From assembly GCA_029255685.2 (NCBI GenBank), contig CM055316.2, positions 77,870,861-77,934,860 of the forward strand: DNA of 64,000 bases. The letters run 5' to 3'. Source of the DNA: Silene conica (taxonomy: Eukaryota > Streptophyta > Magnoliopsida > Caryophyllales > Caryophyllaceae). Under the pieces are notes generated by a model. The model saw nothing but the letters and a program-made list of their open reading frames with translations, was not told the DNA's origin and did not search any database. The position numbers and the translations under genes were made by a program. This document shows, piece after piece, positions 33,900 to 43,341 of this stretch. Within the stretch, counting starts at the first letter, position 1. The number at the start of each line of letters is the position of its first letter.

Positions 33900-34320
33900 A
33901 TTATTAGAATGAATTGTACATTATGTTCTAGCTTTTACATGTTGATTTGTTTGTTATTGTTGCCTTGTTTGCAGATTTCACAAGATTGGGAGAGTATGCT
34001 TGGAATATTGTTAGCGCTATATACAAATCCGGAGGGACAAAATGGGAGGAATATTACCATTCTTGATAGAATATGTAAGGAACTCTTCGACAATGAAACT
34101 TTCGACCCTTCTTCAATTAATGGAGCCTTTTAATTCGAGGTGAAGTTTCAATATTGATCATTCTTTTTGTTTAATTAGTTAAATTAGTCATTTAAATTAG
34201 TTGAATTTAGGGTTTATTATCGTTTTAGATTCTTCGTGAATTTAGGGATTGATGACTTATGGTTCTGAGTTTATCGTATCGTCAATTAAATCGGGGAAAC
34301 TGAGACATTGGTGAAGCAAA
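33900..34320. repeat. Duplicated segment, empty-site copy
   Basis: Sequence around CAATTAATGGAGCCTTTTAA and GGGGAAACTGAGACATTGGT is repeated at 47430-47550 plus 50801-50880. Here it is uninterrupted, whereas the other copy contains a Helitron. A short ORF (33909-34133) is not convincing as a gene. Confidence 0.75.
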
Positions 34321-34327
34321 CTCCCAT

Positions 34328-34465
34328 TCTGAGTTTATGGCTCTCTTGTTTTCAATACAAGTTGAATTGCTCTTGTTGCTGCAAATTACAGAATTTAGTC
34401 CAATCCAAGGCTCTCGGATTGCGATGAATTATTATATAGTTAGAAATCGCTCCTAAAGCCATGTA
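34328..34465 (-). pseudogene. Relic copy 3 of the unrecognised small gene
   Basis: ATG at 34462 opens MALGAISNYIIIHRNPRALDW, parallel to copy 2 through CNLQQQEQFN, then homology ends abruptly after about 130 bp. It keeps upstream sequence related to the copy 2 promoter. A truncated relic. Confidence 0.65.
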
Positions 34466-34603
34466 TTATACTGTGATGGAGACTTAATTTGAGAATTATT
34501 TTGTGGCTACTGTGTTTTGAGAATTATTTTTTAGGTACTCTGTTTTTTTGTGTTATGCTCTCCCTGTTCATCTCTTTTATAGATGAATGCAGTGTATGTG
34601 TTT

Positions 34604-34652
34604 CCTCTCCCTCTCCCTCTCCCTCTCCCTCTCCCTCTCCCTCTCCCTCTCC
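34604..34652. repeat. CTCTCC hexanucleotide microsatellite
   Basis: About eight perfect units of CTCTCC. Copy 2 of the gene relic has only a short CTCCCTCTCCCTCTC run at the matching place (near 33812), so the tract has expanded in this copy. Confidence 0.9.
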
Positions 34653-34991
34653 ACAAGCTTCATTTTCACATGTAAAATGTACGCAATCAAAAGTCGTCAA
34701 GTACCCTCAATAATTTATTAAGATTATTGTATCAATTTATCTAAATTGATACTTAGGGGAAAAAATGGATATATAAATCATATTAACAGATAAATTGGAT
34801 GTTATGGCCATATGGGCACTTCCTATAATAAATTAAAGAGTGTGGAATACACAAATCCGGAGGGACAAAACAGGAGGGACAAAACAGGAGGAATCTTACC
34901 ATTACTGATTAGCTTGATATAATATGTAAGAAATTCAAGAGGCAAGGTGAGAAAGATTGATTCTGAAAATAATACAACAATATATAAGTAT

Positions 34992-35517
34992 ACCTTACAA
35001 TGAGAACCAGTGAGAATTCAACCTTATGGACTTTTTAAAAAAAAAATTAATGACATATTTGGATTCGGCATGAAATTTTATGGCTAGAGAACATATTTCT
35101 TGGTCCGAAAATATATATTAGTGACAAAAATCAAGGTGAGATACGTTTTATTAATTTTCATGCACCTAATATTGATTTTTACGTATTTATCATTTTTCAT
35201 GGATCTAGAACTCGTTTTAATGCACGTAGAGCCTATTATTTTCATGCACCTAGTAATCATTTTCATGCATGTAAAAAATTTCATGTACGTAGTGGTCGTT
35301 TTCGTGCATTTATAGCCGTTTTAGTATGCCTAAATGTTTTTTGGTACACTAAGTATATATTTTGTTAATAAAATTAAAAAAAATTGTTTAATGATACTAA
35401 AGTGTGTATTTGAATAAGTCAAACTAATGGTAAATGATCCATCAAACCTTTCGAAGCGAGATATGGTGGAGATTTAGTAAGGATTATCACGGTTCTCATT
35501 GTAAGGTGGTTCTCACC
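34992..35517. mobile_element. TIR element with TTACAATGAGAACC ends
   Basis: The left end ACCTTACAATGAGAACC (34992-35008) is the exact inverse of 35491-35507. The right end extends to 35517 (GGTTCTCACC). The interior is non-coding and includes a degenerate minisatellite. It abuts another copy of the same terminus at 35518-35540. Confidence 0.65.
35145..35345. repeat. Degenerate TTTTCATGCACSTAG minisatellite
   Basis: Roughly seven diverged units of about 30 bp, each containing a word like TTTTCATGCACCTAG (for example near 35155, 35213, 35239, 35261, 35278, 35298). Confidence 0.7.
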
Positions 35518-35540
35518 GGTGAGAACCACCTTACAATGAG
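35495..35540. repeat. 46-bp perfect palindrome
   Basis: 35495-35517 is the exact reverse complement of 35518-35540 with no spacer, centred on ACCGGT. It is two copies of the CTCATTGTAAGGTGGTTCTC terminus meeting end to end. Confidence 0.95.
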
Positions 35541-35789
35541 GAAAAAAATTATAATCAACTACCTTTATTGCCATAATATATAGTTGAAATATATTTTCCA
35601 CAATTTACTAAATTTTTGCCACGGTTTATTAGTATTTTGCCACGAATATTATGACGTTTATTAGTGTTTTGTCACAATTATTGTTATTATTATTGTTGTT
35701 TTGTTTTTTTTTTTATATAATTAATTTAATCTAAAAGAAATTTGTCAAAATAAAAACTTTTAAATTCTTATTTTTAAATTATAATTCAA

Positions 35790-36209
35790 AGTAAATTGAA
35801 TGATTATCATTGTTTTAAAAAACTATGGTGACAATAACTTTAGTTGCATTTATTATTTAGTATTTAATGTTTTTGGTAAATTGATAGTTTATTATCCAAT
35901 AATTTTAGTCAAATACTGCGATTTTTCTAAAATCATTGATTTTTATCAATTGGTATAATTTTTTTTACTTTATTTTATTCTTATCGTAATTTATTATTTT
36001 AGTTTAAAATTTAAGGAAAATTTTAATTAATGGATATAATTTATTGTGATTTATTATTGTAGTTAAAAGATGGACTGAATTATTTTCGCTTTAACTTATT
36101 CATTATTCGTTATTCATTAATATTTACGTACAAAACATAGACATAAACATTTACGTACAAAACATAAACATATAGGTTTTTTAGTTATTAATTCCGTATT
36201 ATTTGTCGT
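35790..36209. repeat. Dispersed AT-rich repeat, copy A (interrupted)
   Basis: Matches 38880-39430 through phrases such as AATTTTAGTCAAATA, TTGATTTTTACCAATTGG and TACGTACAAAACAT. It is interrupted by the solo LTR and resumes at 37433-37520. No coding capacity seen. Confidence 0.7.
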
Positions 36210-37427
36210 TGTAACATCCTCATAACCTAAGGCCTTTAAAACAGGACCATCAAACCATGAGGATATTACCATCTCAGTTTCTTGAGGTACAGTATAAGAT
36301 AAACAATTCCAACACTTTATTATAGATGATAACAGTAAATATGTAACAAAGAAAATACAACCGTCTGCCAAAACTTATAACCAAAGTAACTAATGTTCAT
36401 CCAGAAGCTAAAACTGGAGACTCTACAAAACTGTGAACCCTACTCCCTATCCAGCAAGCAACACTCATCTGCGAACCTGAGACTCTGTTCACCATTACAT
36501 GGATCATCATAGTAAACAACATCAAGCATCAGCAACTGCACAAAAGACAGATACAACACTAACATACAATATGCATACTATTCACCGTAACATCCTTACC
36601 ATAATCTACAACAGTCGTGGTGACCTTTTGTCCCACACCAATCTCCTCACTTACCGCAACAAGGGGTACCTAGACCATAAATGTGCACATGTTCTCTGTG
36701 GCGGGTCCCCACGGAGAGCGATCATAGGAGTAGGATTCGTTCCTCGCAACGGTCCCACACGTTACCATTGAAATCTCATACATCATGTCATACATAGTGA
36801 TACATTAGTAATTCAACATTGCACACACTATCATACAGTACTGAGTATGGAAACTCTACCTCAATCGAGACAGCAAGAACGACAAGCGGAACCTTTCTAC
36901 CAACGCTCTTCTACGAATCCTCCTCTTAGGGATTACACAATTACCGATTACTTACTGAAAAACCATAAACTATGATACAATACGATAGATAGACACTTAC
37001 TTGGTGATACACGGACTAGGTAGATGATCGGCGCGACTAGACTTGCTATTAACCTTGAAAGATTTGGAAATAAGGACTGGAGGGGATTAGGGTTCTGCTT
37101 TATTTTATGATTAGGGTTAAAATGATTTATTAACCCTCAGATTAAATTCATAATAACCGCGGTCTGACGTCTGGAAAATAAACACTCGACCGAGTACGAA
37201 GCACTCGGCCGAGTGTGACTTACTCGGCCGAGTGTGACTTACTCGGCCGAGTGCGGCCTACTCGGCTGAGTATCACTTACTCGGCTGAGTTGACTCGCAA
37301 CTCACCTACTGCCTAGAAGGACTCGACCGAGTATCATATACCCGGCCGAGTGTGATCTACTCGGCCGAGTATCACCTACTCGGCCGAGTTGATTCAAAAC
37401 TCGGTTTCTTTAACTTGGGGTGTTACA
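36210..37427 (-). mobile_element. Solo LTR with perfect 5-bp target duplication
   Basis: 1218 bp from TGTAACATCC to GGTGTTACA, flanked by GTCGT on both sides (36205-36209, 37428-37432). The related repeat at 38880-39430 lacks it, giving an empty site. On the minus strand it begins TGTAACACCCC, common for Gypsy chromovirus LTRs such as Tekay; the lineage is tentative. It carries an ACTCGGCCGAGT palindrome array at its start. Confidence 0.88.
37186..37392. repeat. Array of ACTCGGCCGAGT palindromes
   Basis: About ten copies of the 12-bp palindrome ACTCGGCCGAGT or a one-base variant (ACTCGGCTGAGT, ACTCGACCGAGT), with spacing mostly 18-22 bp, some wider. Located 35-240 nt from the LTR start on the minus strand. 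Confidence 0.92.
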
Positions 37428-37432
37428 GTCGT

Positions 37433-38088
37433 GAGTACCATATTTTTTGTAAAAAAAAAAAAATTGTATGTGATGACATAGATACATGAGAATGGTTTAA
37501 ATGTTCTTATCATTATTACTATAAAATCAAAATGTCTAACTGCATACGTGCGCAATAATGTTTCACCGTTCACTCTTTCTCGCACTCACATTCACCCTCA
37601 CAAAAAACAGTTTTGTAGACCAATCAGAACCCTTAATTTATGCCAAATCATATTATTTTATGTATTATAATATTATATACTATTATAATATTAAAATAAA
37701 AATGTTTAAACCATCATTCCCTAAATTTCCTAAATATTCCACTAAATATTCCTTAAATCTTCCATAAATATAAATATTGTTCGGAATTTTTAAACGTAAT
37801 AGCCAATTTTTTAAACCCTGTAAATCTTTGATTTTATTCCCTAAATATTCCATAAAATAAAACCGTATAGACCTTTGATTTTATTCCAAATTCAACATTC
37901 CCTACATATTCAATAAATATTCCACTAAATATTCCCTAAATATTCCATAAATATTTAAGCTAAATATTCCATTCAATAAAACTCTTCTAATATTACAAAC
38001 CTGTAAATTTCAAATACAGTCAGAATATTCCATAAAATACAAACCGAGTAAATTGCAAATATTCCATTCCATAAAACCATAAACCGAG
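37433..38088. other. AT-rich DNA with degenerate ATATTCC repeats
   Basis: From about 37720 to 38075 the words ATATTCCATAAA, AAATATTCCACTAAAT and CCTAAATATTCC recur every 12-25 bp. This is probably the interior of the Helitron whose 3' end is at 38712. No gene. Confidence 0.5.
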
Positions 38089-38280
38089 TAAATGGCAAAT
38101 ATTCTATCTCGTGTTGGACTTTATCTTCCAAGACCAGTCTTTACCCATGGCCAATTGTACGTTGTTATATCTAGGGTTACGAGTAATAAAGGTCTAAAAA
38201 TGCTACTTCTTGATGAAAAAGGAGGAATGACTAATACAACAACGAATGTTGTTTACAAGGAGGTTTTCGAGAAACTGTAA
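38089..38280 (+). pseudogene. C-terminal tail of a Helitron helicase
   Basis: The translation LPRPVFTHGQLYVVISRVTS, then KGLKMLL and NVVYKEVFEKL, is the conserved C-terminal end (motif VI region) of the PIF1-like helicase of Helitron Rep/Hel proteins. Only about 60 residues remain, with the replication initiator and the rest of the helicase absent. It lies about 430 bp before a Helitron 3' terminus in the same orientation, as in autonomous Helitrons. Confidence 0.85.
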
Positions 38281-38675
38281 TTTTTGTCCTACATTATCGA
38301 ATTTTAATACACCCATTAATTTATATTTCTACCTGATTAGTTATTTTATTCATCCTATTTGTCCGTCAACGTATGTTCTATAACCAATTCATCAAAAGAC
38401 AATAACTTTCCAAACTACTCACTATTAGTTATTTAATCTTTTTTTTAATCGTTTATTATTTTTTCTTATATACCTTATTCATTAATGTTATCATAAGTAA
38501 TCCAAATATTATCATCATTACTAACCGCTATTCGAAAATTAGTGCACCAGGAAATTCACCTTTTGACCGAACATATCCTATATACAAACATTCCCGTTAA
38601 AAATCAATTTGTTCGAATAAATAGAATTGCTATATAATGAAATGAATTTACCTTTGTCGTCTTTAAAAATAAGTG

Positions 38676-38712
38676 TTCACAACCCCGTGATTTTTCACGG
38701 GTGTTACACTAG
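38676..38712 (+). mobile_element. Helitron 3' terminus (remnant of an autonomous element)
   Basis: Hairpin CCCCGTGATTTTTCACGGG, then CTAG at 38709-38712 followed by T. Together with the helicase tail upstream this marks the 3' end of a once-autonomous Helitron; I cannot place its 5' end. Confidence 0.8.
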
Positions 38713-38879
38713 TATTTATATAAATAAGATAAATGGAAAAGAATCAATATCTAAATATGAAAATATGCTAGAAAATAAAAACAATTATCAAAATTTGAAA
38801 GGTTTACAATATGATTCAAGAAACATAATTATAAAATTAACTGAAAAAGTTTAAATATCGTTCCAAATATTGAAAAACT

Positions 38880-39430
38880 TCATGATAGACTATATTGGTT
38901 GTTATATTTTTTTTTTATTTTTTAAAAACTAAAATTTTAATATTTTGCATTTATAGTTAATATATAGTTGTATTTAGTATTTGGTATTTTAATTTTTTTG
39001 ATAAACTGATATTTTATTATCTAATAACTTTAGTCAAATAGTATAATTTTTGTAGTAACATTGATTTTTACCAATTGGTGTAATTTTTTGTACCTTATTT
39101 TTATTGTTATTGTAATTGATTATTTTAATTTAAAATTTAGATGAAATTTTAATTAATTGGTGTAATCTAATGCAATTTATTATTTTAGTTCAAATTTGGA
39201 ATGAATCATTCTTACTTTAAATTATTCATTATTCATTATTCATTAATATTCATGTACAAAACATAGCCTTAAATATTTACGTACAATACATTAACATAAA
39301 AGTCTTTTAGTAATTAATTACATATTATTTGTTGTAGGTCCTTCATTTTTTTTTAAATAAAAATATTTTTTTTATGCAATGACGTGGATGCAGGAGATTG
39401 CTTTAAATGTTCTTGTATCATTAATCATTA
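38880..39430. repeat. Dispersed AT-rich repeat, copy B
   Basis: The uninterrupted counterpart of 35790-36209 plus 37433-37520. Shared phrases continue across the place where copy A holds the solo LTR. Confidence 0.7.
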
Positions 39431-39452
39431 ATCATTAATCATTAATCATTAA
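39417..39452. repeat. TTAATCA heptanucleotide microsatellite
   Basis: Five perfect head-to-tail units of seven bases. Confidence 0.9.
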
Positions 39453-39669
39453 TACTATTAAAGCAAAAGGCACTATACGATAAAAAACTTACATGTCAGA
39501 TTGTGGTTAATCTATAGTATATTATACGTGTATAGGCTCATGTATTTCCGTAATATACGATAGGATTGTACATCCAGTAAAAAACAAAAAAACTACCCAT
39601 TACTTTCTTCTCCAACTCATTTTATCTCAGAACCAACCTCCAACAAAGTTCCCTTTTTTTATATCTAAA

Positions 39670-41377
39670 CTAGTTTTACGCCCGTGCAAAAAATGCACGA
39701 CCTTAATTTTATTAAATTGAAGATGAATAAAAGTTGAATATATATTTAATAAAAATATGATTTTAGTATAACAGTTATACTTATGGAAAATGTAAAAATA
39801 ATTTATACGCTTAACTTGGACGTAATTAAAAACACACATTAGCTCGACATGATAAACAAAAATAAATCTTATTTAAGATGATCAAATATATATGTAGGAT
39901 GGATAAGAAAAAATAGTAACATTATGTAAAGGAAAACTAAAATATTTGTCCTATATATTCAAGGGGCTGAAATTAAATTATTTTAAATTTAAAACGGAAA
40001 AATAGCCAATAAAAATAAGTATAAATCTGAAAATTATACTTATGGTTTAAATCCTAAATTCCTAACTATCCTAATTAACCTAATTAGTCTTGGTCGACTC
40101 TCTAACTACCCAAAAAAACTTGTTGTCCTCAAAAAGATGACATTTTGGCTCGTCTTCTTAAGGAGACGGAATTGGTCCGTCTTCAATGAGAATTTGTGAA
40201 CCTTTATATAGGGATATAAGCATATAACAAAGCGAAAAGTTATATGTTCGTTTATTTGATAAACTCCACATCTGCCTACCTCATTTCAATTCACAACTTT
40301 GCCTTTTTTTCACTCTCGAATTCTCCCTCACTACTTTTTCTTTAATCTAACTACTATATCGCCTCTCTAAAATCTATTCGGGGTTCGTTATAACGCTCAC
40401 CTTTGTTATCAAACTCAATAAATTACCTCTTTATGTTTTTACAATTCCATCAATATTCTTTGGATTCATTAAATTGCTCAATTGATTGCTAATTGATGTT
40501 TAACGCATGAGAAGGAATCAAATGAAAAGTTTAATTTTTTTCCGTCAAATATATAATACGGATTGTTATTGCGTAGATATTGTTGCAATTTATCGTTTTT
40601 TTTTTTCATTATTTATATATTATATACTCCCTCCGATTTCTTATGTTGTCCTCTTTTGATTTTAACACAAGAAATAATGAAATCAATTTTGGACCACACA
40701 ATACACATGACCCCACATGAAATTGATTTTGGACCACACAAAGTTGTCCAAAAGAGGAAAGATGGAACATCATGTAATTAGACCAAAACGGAAAGAGGGA
40801 ACATCATAGGAAATCGGAGGTAGTATTTACTTTTTTCATTTTTTTGGCTCGTTAAATTTAATATAAAATACGTGTTCAAAATATACTATCTTTAAAATTT
40901 TTTGCTACTCTCTTTTCATAAATTTTAAATTTTTGTTGTTTATCTTTGTTGTAAAGGTAAATCTGTAATTTTAAAAAAATATTGGTAATTATCAAATGAA
41001 TAATGCTCTTTATATGACAAACAATAGTAATAATATCTGAATGCAGTACAAAAATTACGTTTTTGAGCGACCGTATTTAGCAGTAGCCAAAAGGACGACG
41101 AATATTAATTCTCTCGGCTATTTACTTGTTGGTTTTTTAAAAATTAAAGTTATTGAAATCTAATGATTATTGAAAATTAATTAATTTTAATGATTTTAGA
41201 ATTTATTAAATTAAAAAGAAATAAATCATTGAATTAATAGAAAATTAGAAAAAAAGGAGGAGAGAGACTAATTAATTAACTTGGTGATCATGGTGGACCC
41301 TACATCAATAAAAATCAATTTTTTTTATAAAATTCAATAACCAATCAAAATGCTTTAAATGACCTTCCTTTTATAGA
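39670..41377 (-). mobile_element. Non-autonomous Helitron
   Basis: On the minus strand it starts A|TCTATAAAAGGAAGG at 41377. It ends with a hairpin (cgtgca...tgcacg, near 39680-39700) and CTAG (39673-39670), followed by T. 1708 bp with no helicase. It contains a Stowaway-like MITE (40627-40823) and a small piece of a GACGGA MITE (near 40150-40195). Confidence 0.75.
40627..40823. mobile_element. Stowaway-like MITE
   Basis: Terminal inverted repeats CTCCCTCCGATTTCTTATG and, reverse-complemented, CTACCTCCGATTTCCTATG. TA flanks at 40625-40626 and 40824-40825. An internal direct repeat (GAAATTGATTTTGGACCACAC-like) occurs near 40679 and 40719. Nested in the Helitron. Confidence 0.8.
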
Positions 41378-41404
41378 TAGAGGATTGCTTCATGATTAAC
41401 CATA

Positions 41405-41608
41405 GGCAAATTCTTATTTCAGACCGTCACTTTTGGTCTGAAATTGAGATGAACTTATTCTAGCCATTTTTACAATAACATCATTTTTCAGGGTAAATAG
41501 TAATTAATTTGCGATATAACATTTTGTTATTAAATGGTTACATTCTATTAAAAAAATGGTGACGTTTTGGTCCGTCTGAAATTAGACGGTCTAAAGCAAG
41601 AATTTCTG
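41405..41608. mobile_element. Mutator-like MITE with 9-bp target duplication
   Basis: Flanked by exact TTAACCATA (41396-41404, 41609-41617). Ends CAAATTCTTATTTCAGACCG and, reverse-complemented, AGAAATTCTTGCTTTAGACC. A 9-bp duplication is diagnostic of Mutator-type transposition. Confidence 0.9.
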
Positions 41609-42397
41609 TTAACCATAATAGATGAAATCACATTATCAAATTGACATATCCAAATAAGAGTAATCAATAATTCATCTTGATGGTGAACCACGGGTTTCGT
41701 TTCTTATCAAGTAATTCATTTTCTTCTTTTAATTTTATGTTGGTTCTTATCAGTTTTTGTAGACGGGATGTAATTTGAGATTAATTTAGAACTTTTTTTT
41801 TCCTTAAGTGTTATTTTCAATTGTTTAAGGTTCGTATTATAAGGTTTTATATGATTGTGATAATCGGTGAAATTGAAAGAACGTTAGTTTTAGTAATTCT
41901 GAAATTAAAATAAGTTATTTTGATTGTTTTTTAATCCTAAATTGCAGTCTAATTGAACCCAAATTGCAGGCCGATGTGATTATGGGGTGGGGATTTATGT
42001 AAAGACCCCTAATTAAGCAGACCACACATTATAATTCTGATTCGCGCTTTCCTATAGTTAATTTTATTTCCATCTTTTTTTCGTCCACTTCATTCTAAGG
42101 TATAATGTTTGTAAATACTTATATGGAACAACAAAACAGAACATTTGAATTCTTTATAAGAAATATTTACATATTTATATTTGTTGAAAGCATACAATAT
42201 AATATGTTTTATTTTTGGAATGTTATTTATGTTTTTATACATAATTATTTACTTATTTATACATGTACATATCTCTACAAAATAGTCTTTTAATATTGGA
42301 TATTTTGACCTACATAAATAAATGATTTACATAAACTCATATTATAGAGTGCATTTATGCACACCTAGATAAATAAATAACTATACATAAGCTCATA

Positions 42398-42432
42398 TAA
42401 TACCGTGCATTTATACACGGGTTACACACTAG
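42398..42432 (+). mobile_element. Helitron 3' terminus
   Basis: Hairpin CCGTGCATTTATACACGG, then CTAG (42429-42432) and T. The 5' end of this copy was not found in 41618-42397. Confidence 0.65.
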
Positions 42433-42809
42433 TTTATATTGATAAGATTGTTGATCGGGGGAACCTCATGACGTACACGAAAGAATCCCTTTACTATAAA
42501 AAGAAAAACATTTAGCTTATTCTGATTATCTCCTCGAAAATAGGGAATGCAAAATTTTTTATTTTGGTGGGGATCCCACGTTGAGTTTTGCATTTTATTT
42601 AGTTTCATGATTTTATTACGTGTGTTTCTATTTTGAAAGAGCTTTATAATTCCTTTAACAATTATCATTTCACAATTTCTATAGTTTATTGATATGTTAT
42701 AATATACACTAAAACGTCACAATTTATAAAAAATGTTGCAATTTACATACATTCAACATAATCAATATAGATCTATGAATAATTATTAATAAAATTGACC
42801 GAAGTCCTA

Positions 42810-43245
42810 TAAGTTCAGTTCAGTTCAATTCAGATCCTATAAATTAAGTTAAGTTCAGTTTTAGTTCAAAAGAACAGGGCCTTAGTCTTATTATAATTAT
42901 TATTGTCCATTTATAATATTTGTCGGATTTCGATATTGTTACCGTTCGTTTTATCTTATAAGTATCAACTACCAAGTCAAGCGAAACCGAATACAAGTTA
43001 TTTATCCGGGCCATAATTGTGAGGCTAATCCATAACGCATGGGCCTCTTTACTGTTCATATCTCCATAACTTATTTTTGCTTCACTTAACTTATTTTTTC
43101 TGAATTCTTTTGAACTTAACTTATATTTACTGAACTTAACTTATTTTTGCTGAACTTTTCTGAACTTATTTTTGGTGAACTTAACTTATTTTTTCTGAAC
43201 TTAACTTATTTTTACTAAACTTAACTTAAATAAAGCAAAAATAAG
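42810..43245. repeat. TTCAGTTCAG and CTGAACTTAACTTATTTTT repeats
   Basis: 43070-43240 has about eight diverged units of roughly 20 bp (CTGAACTTAACTTATTTTT). 42815-42865 has the inverse-oriented words AGTTCAGTTCAGTTCAATTC, so the ends could pair as a foldback MITE. A related TTCAATTCAGTTC-rich stretch lies in intron 3 of storage-protein gene 1 (11745-11930). Confidence 0.6.
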
Positions 43246-43341
43246 TCTAAAAGAAAAAGATCTTATCCAGTCTCTTGGATTATTTAGATTAAACTAATAA
43301 TTGGACACATGCAAGAGCGTTTTGGTCTTTTAAAAGACTTA

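Noticed and set aside
33909-34133. Short plus-strand gene
   Set aside because: The 74-codon frame lies in a duplicated non-coding segment and the other copy does not keep it open.
34489-34713. Small protein with a Ser-Pro repeat
   Set aside because: The repeat is the CTCTCC microsatellite in translation, and there is no sign of a gene.
37186-37392. CRISPR-like or satellite array
   Set aside because: It lies wholly within a solo LTR with perfect target duplication and has uneven spacers, so it is part of the LTR.
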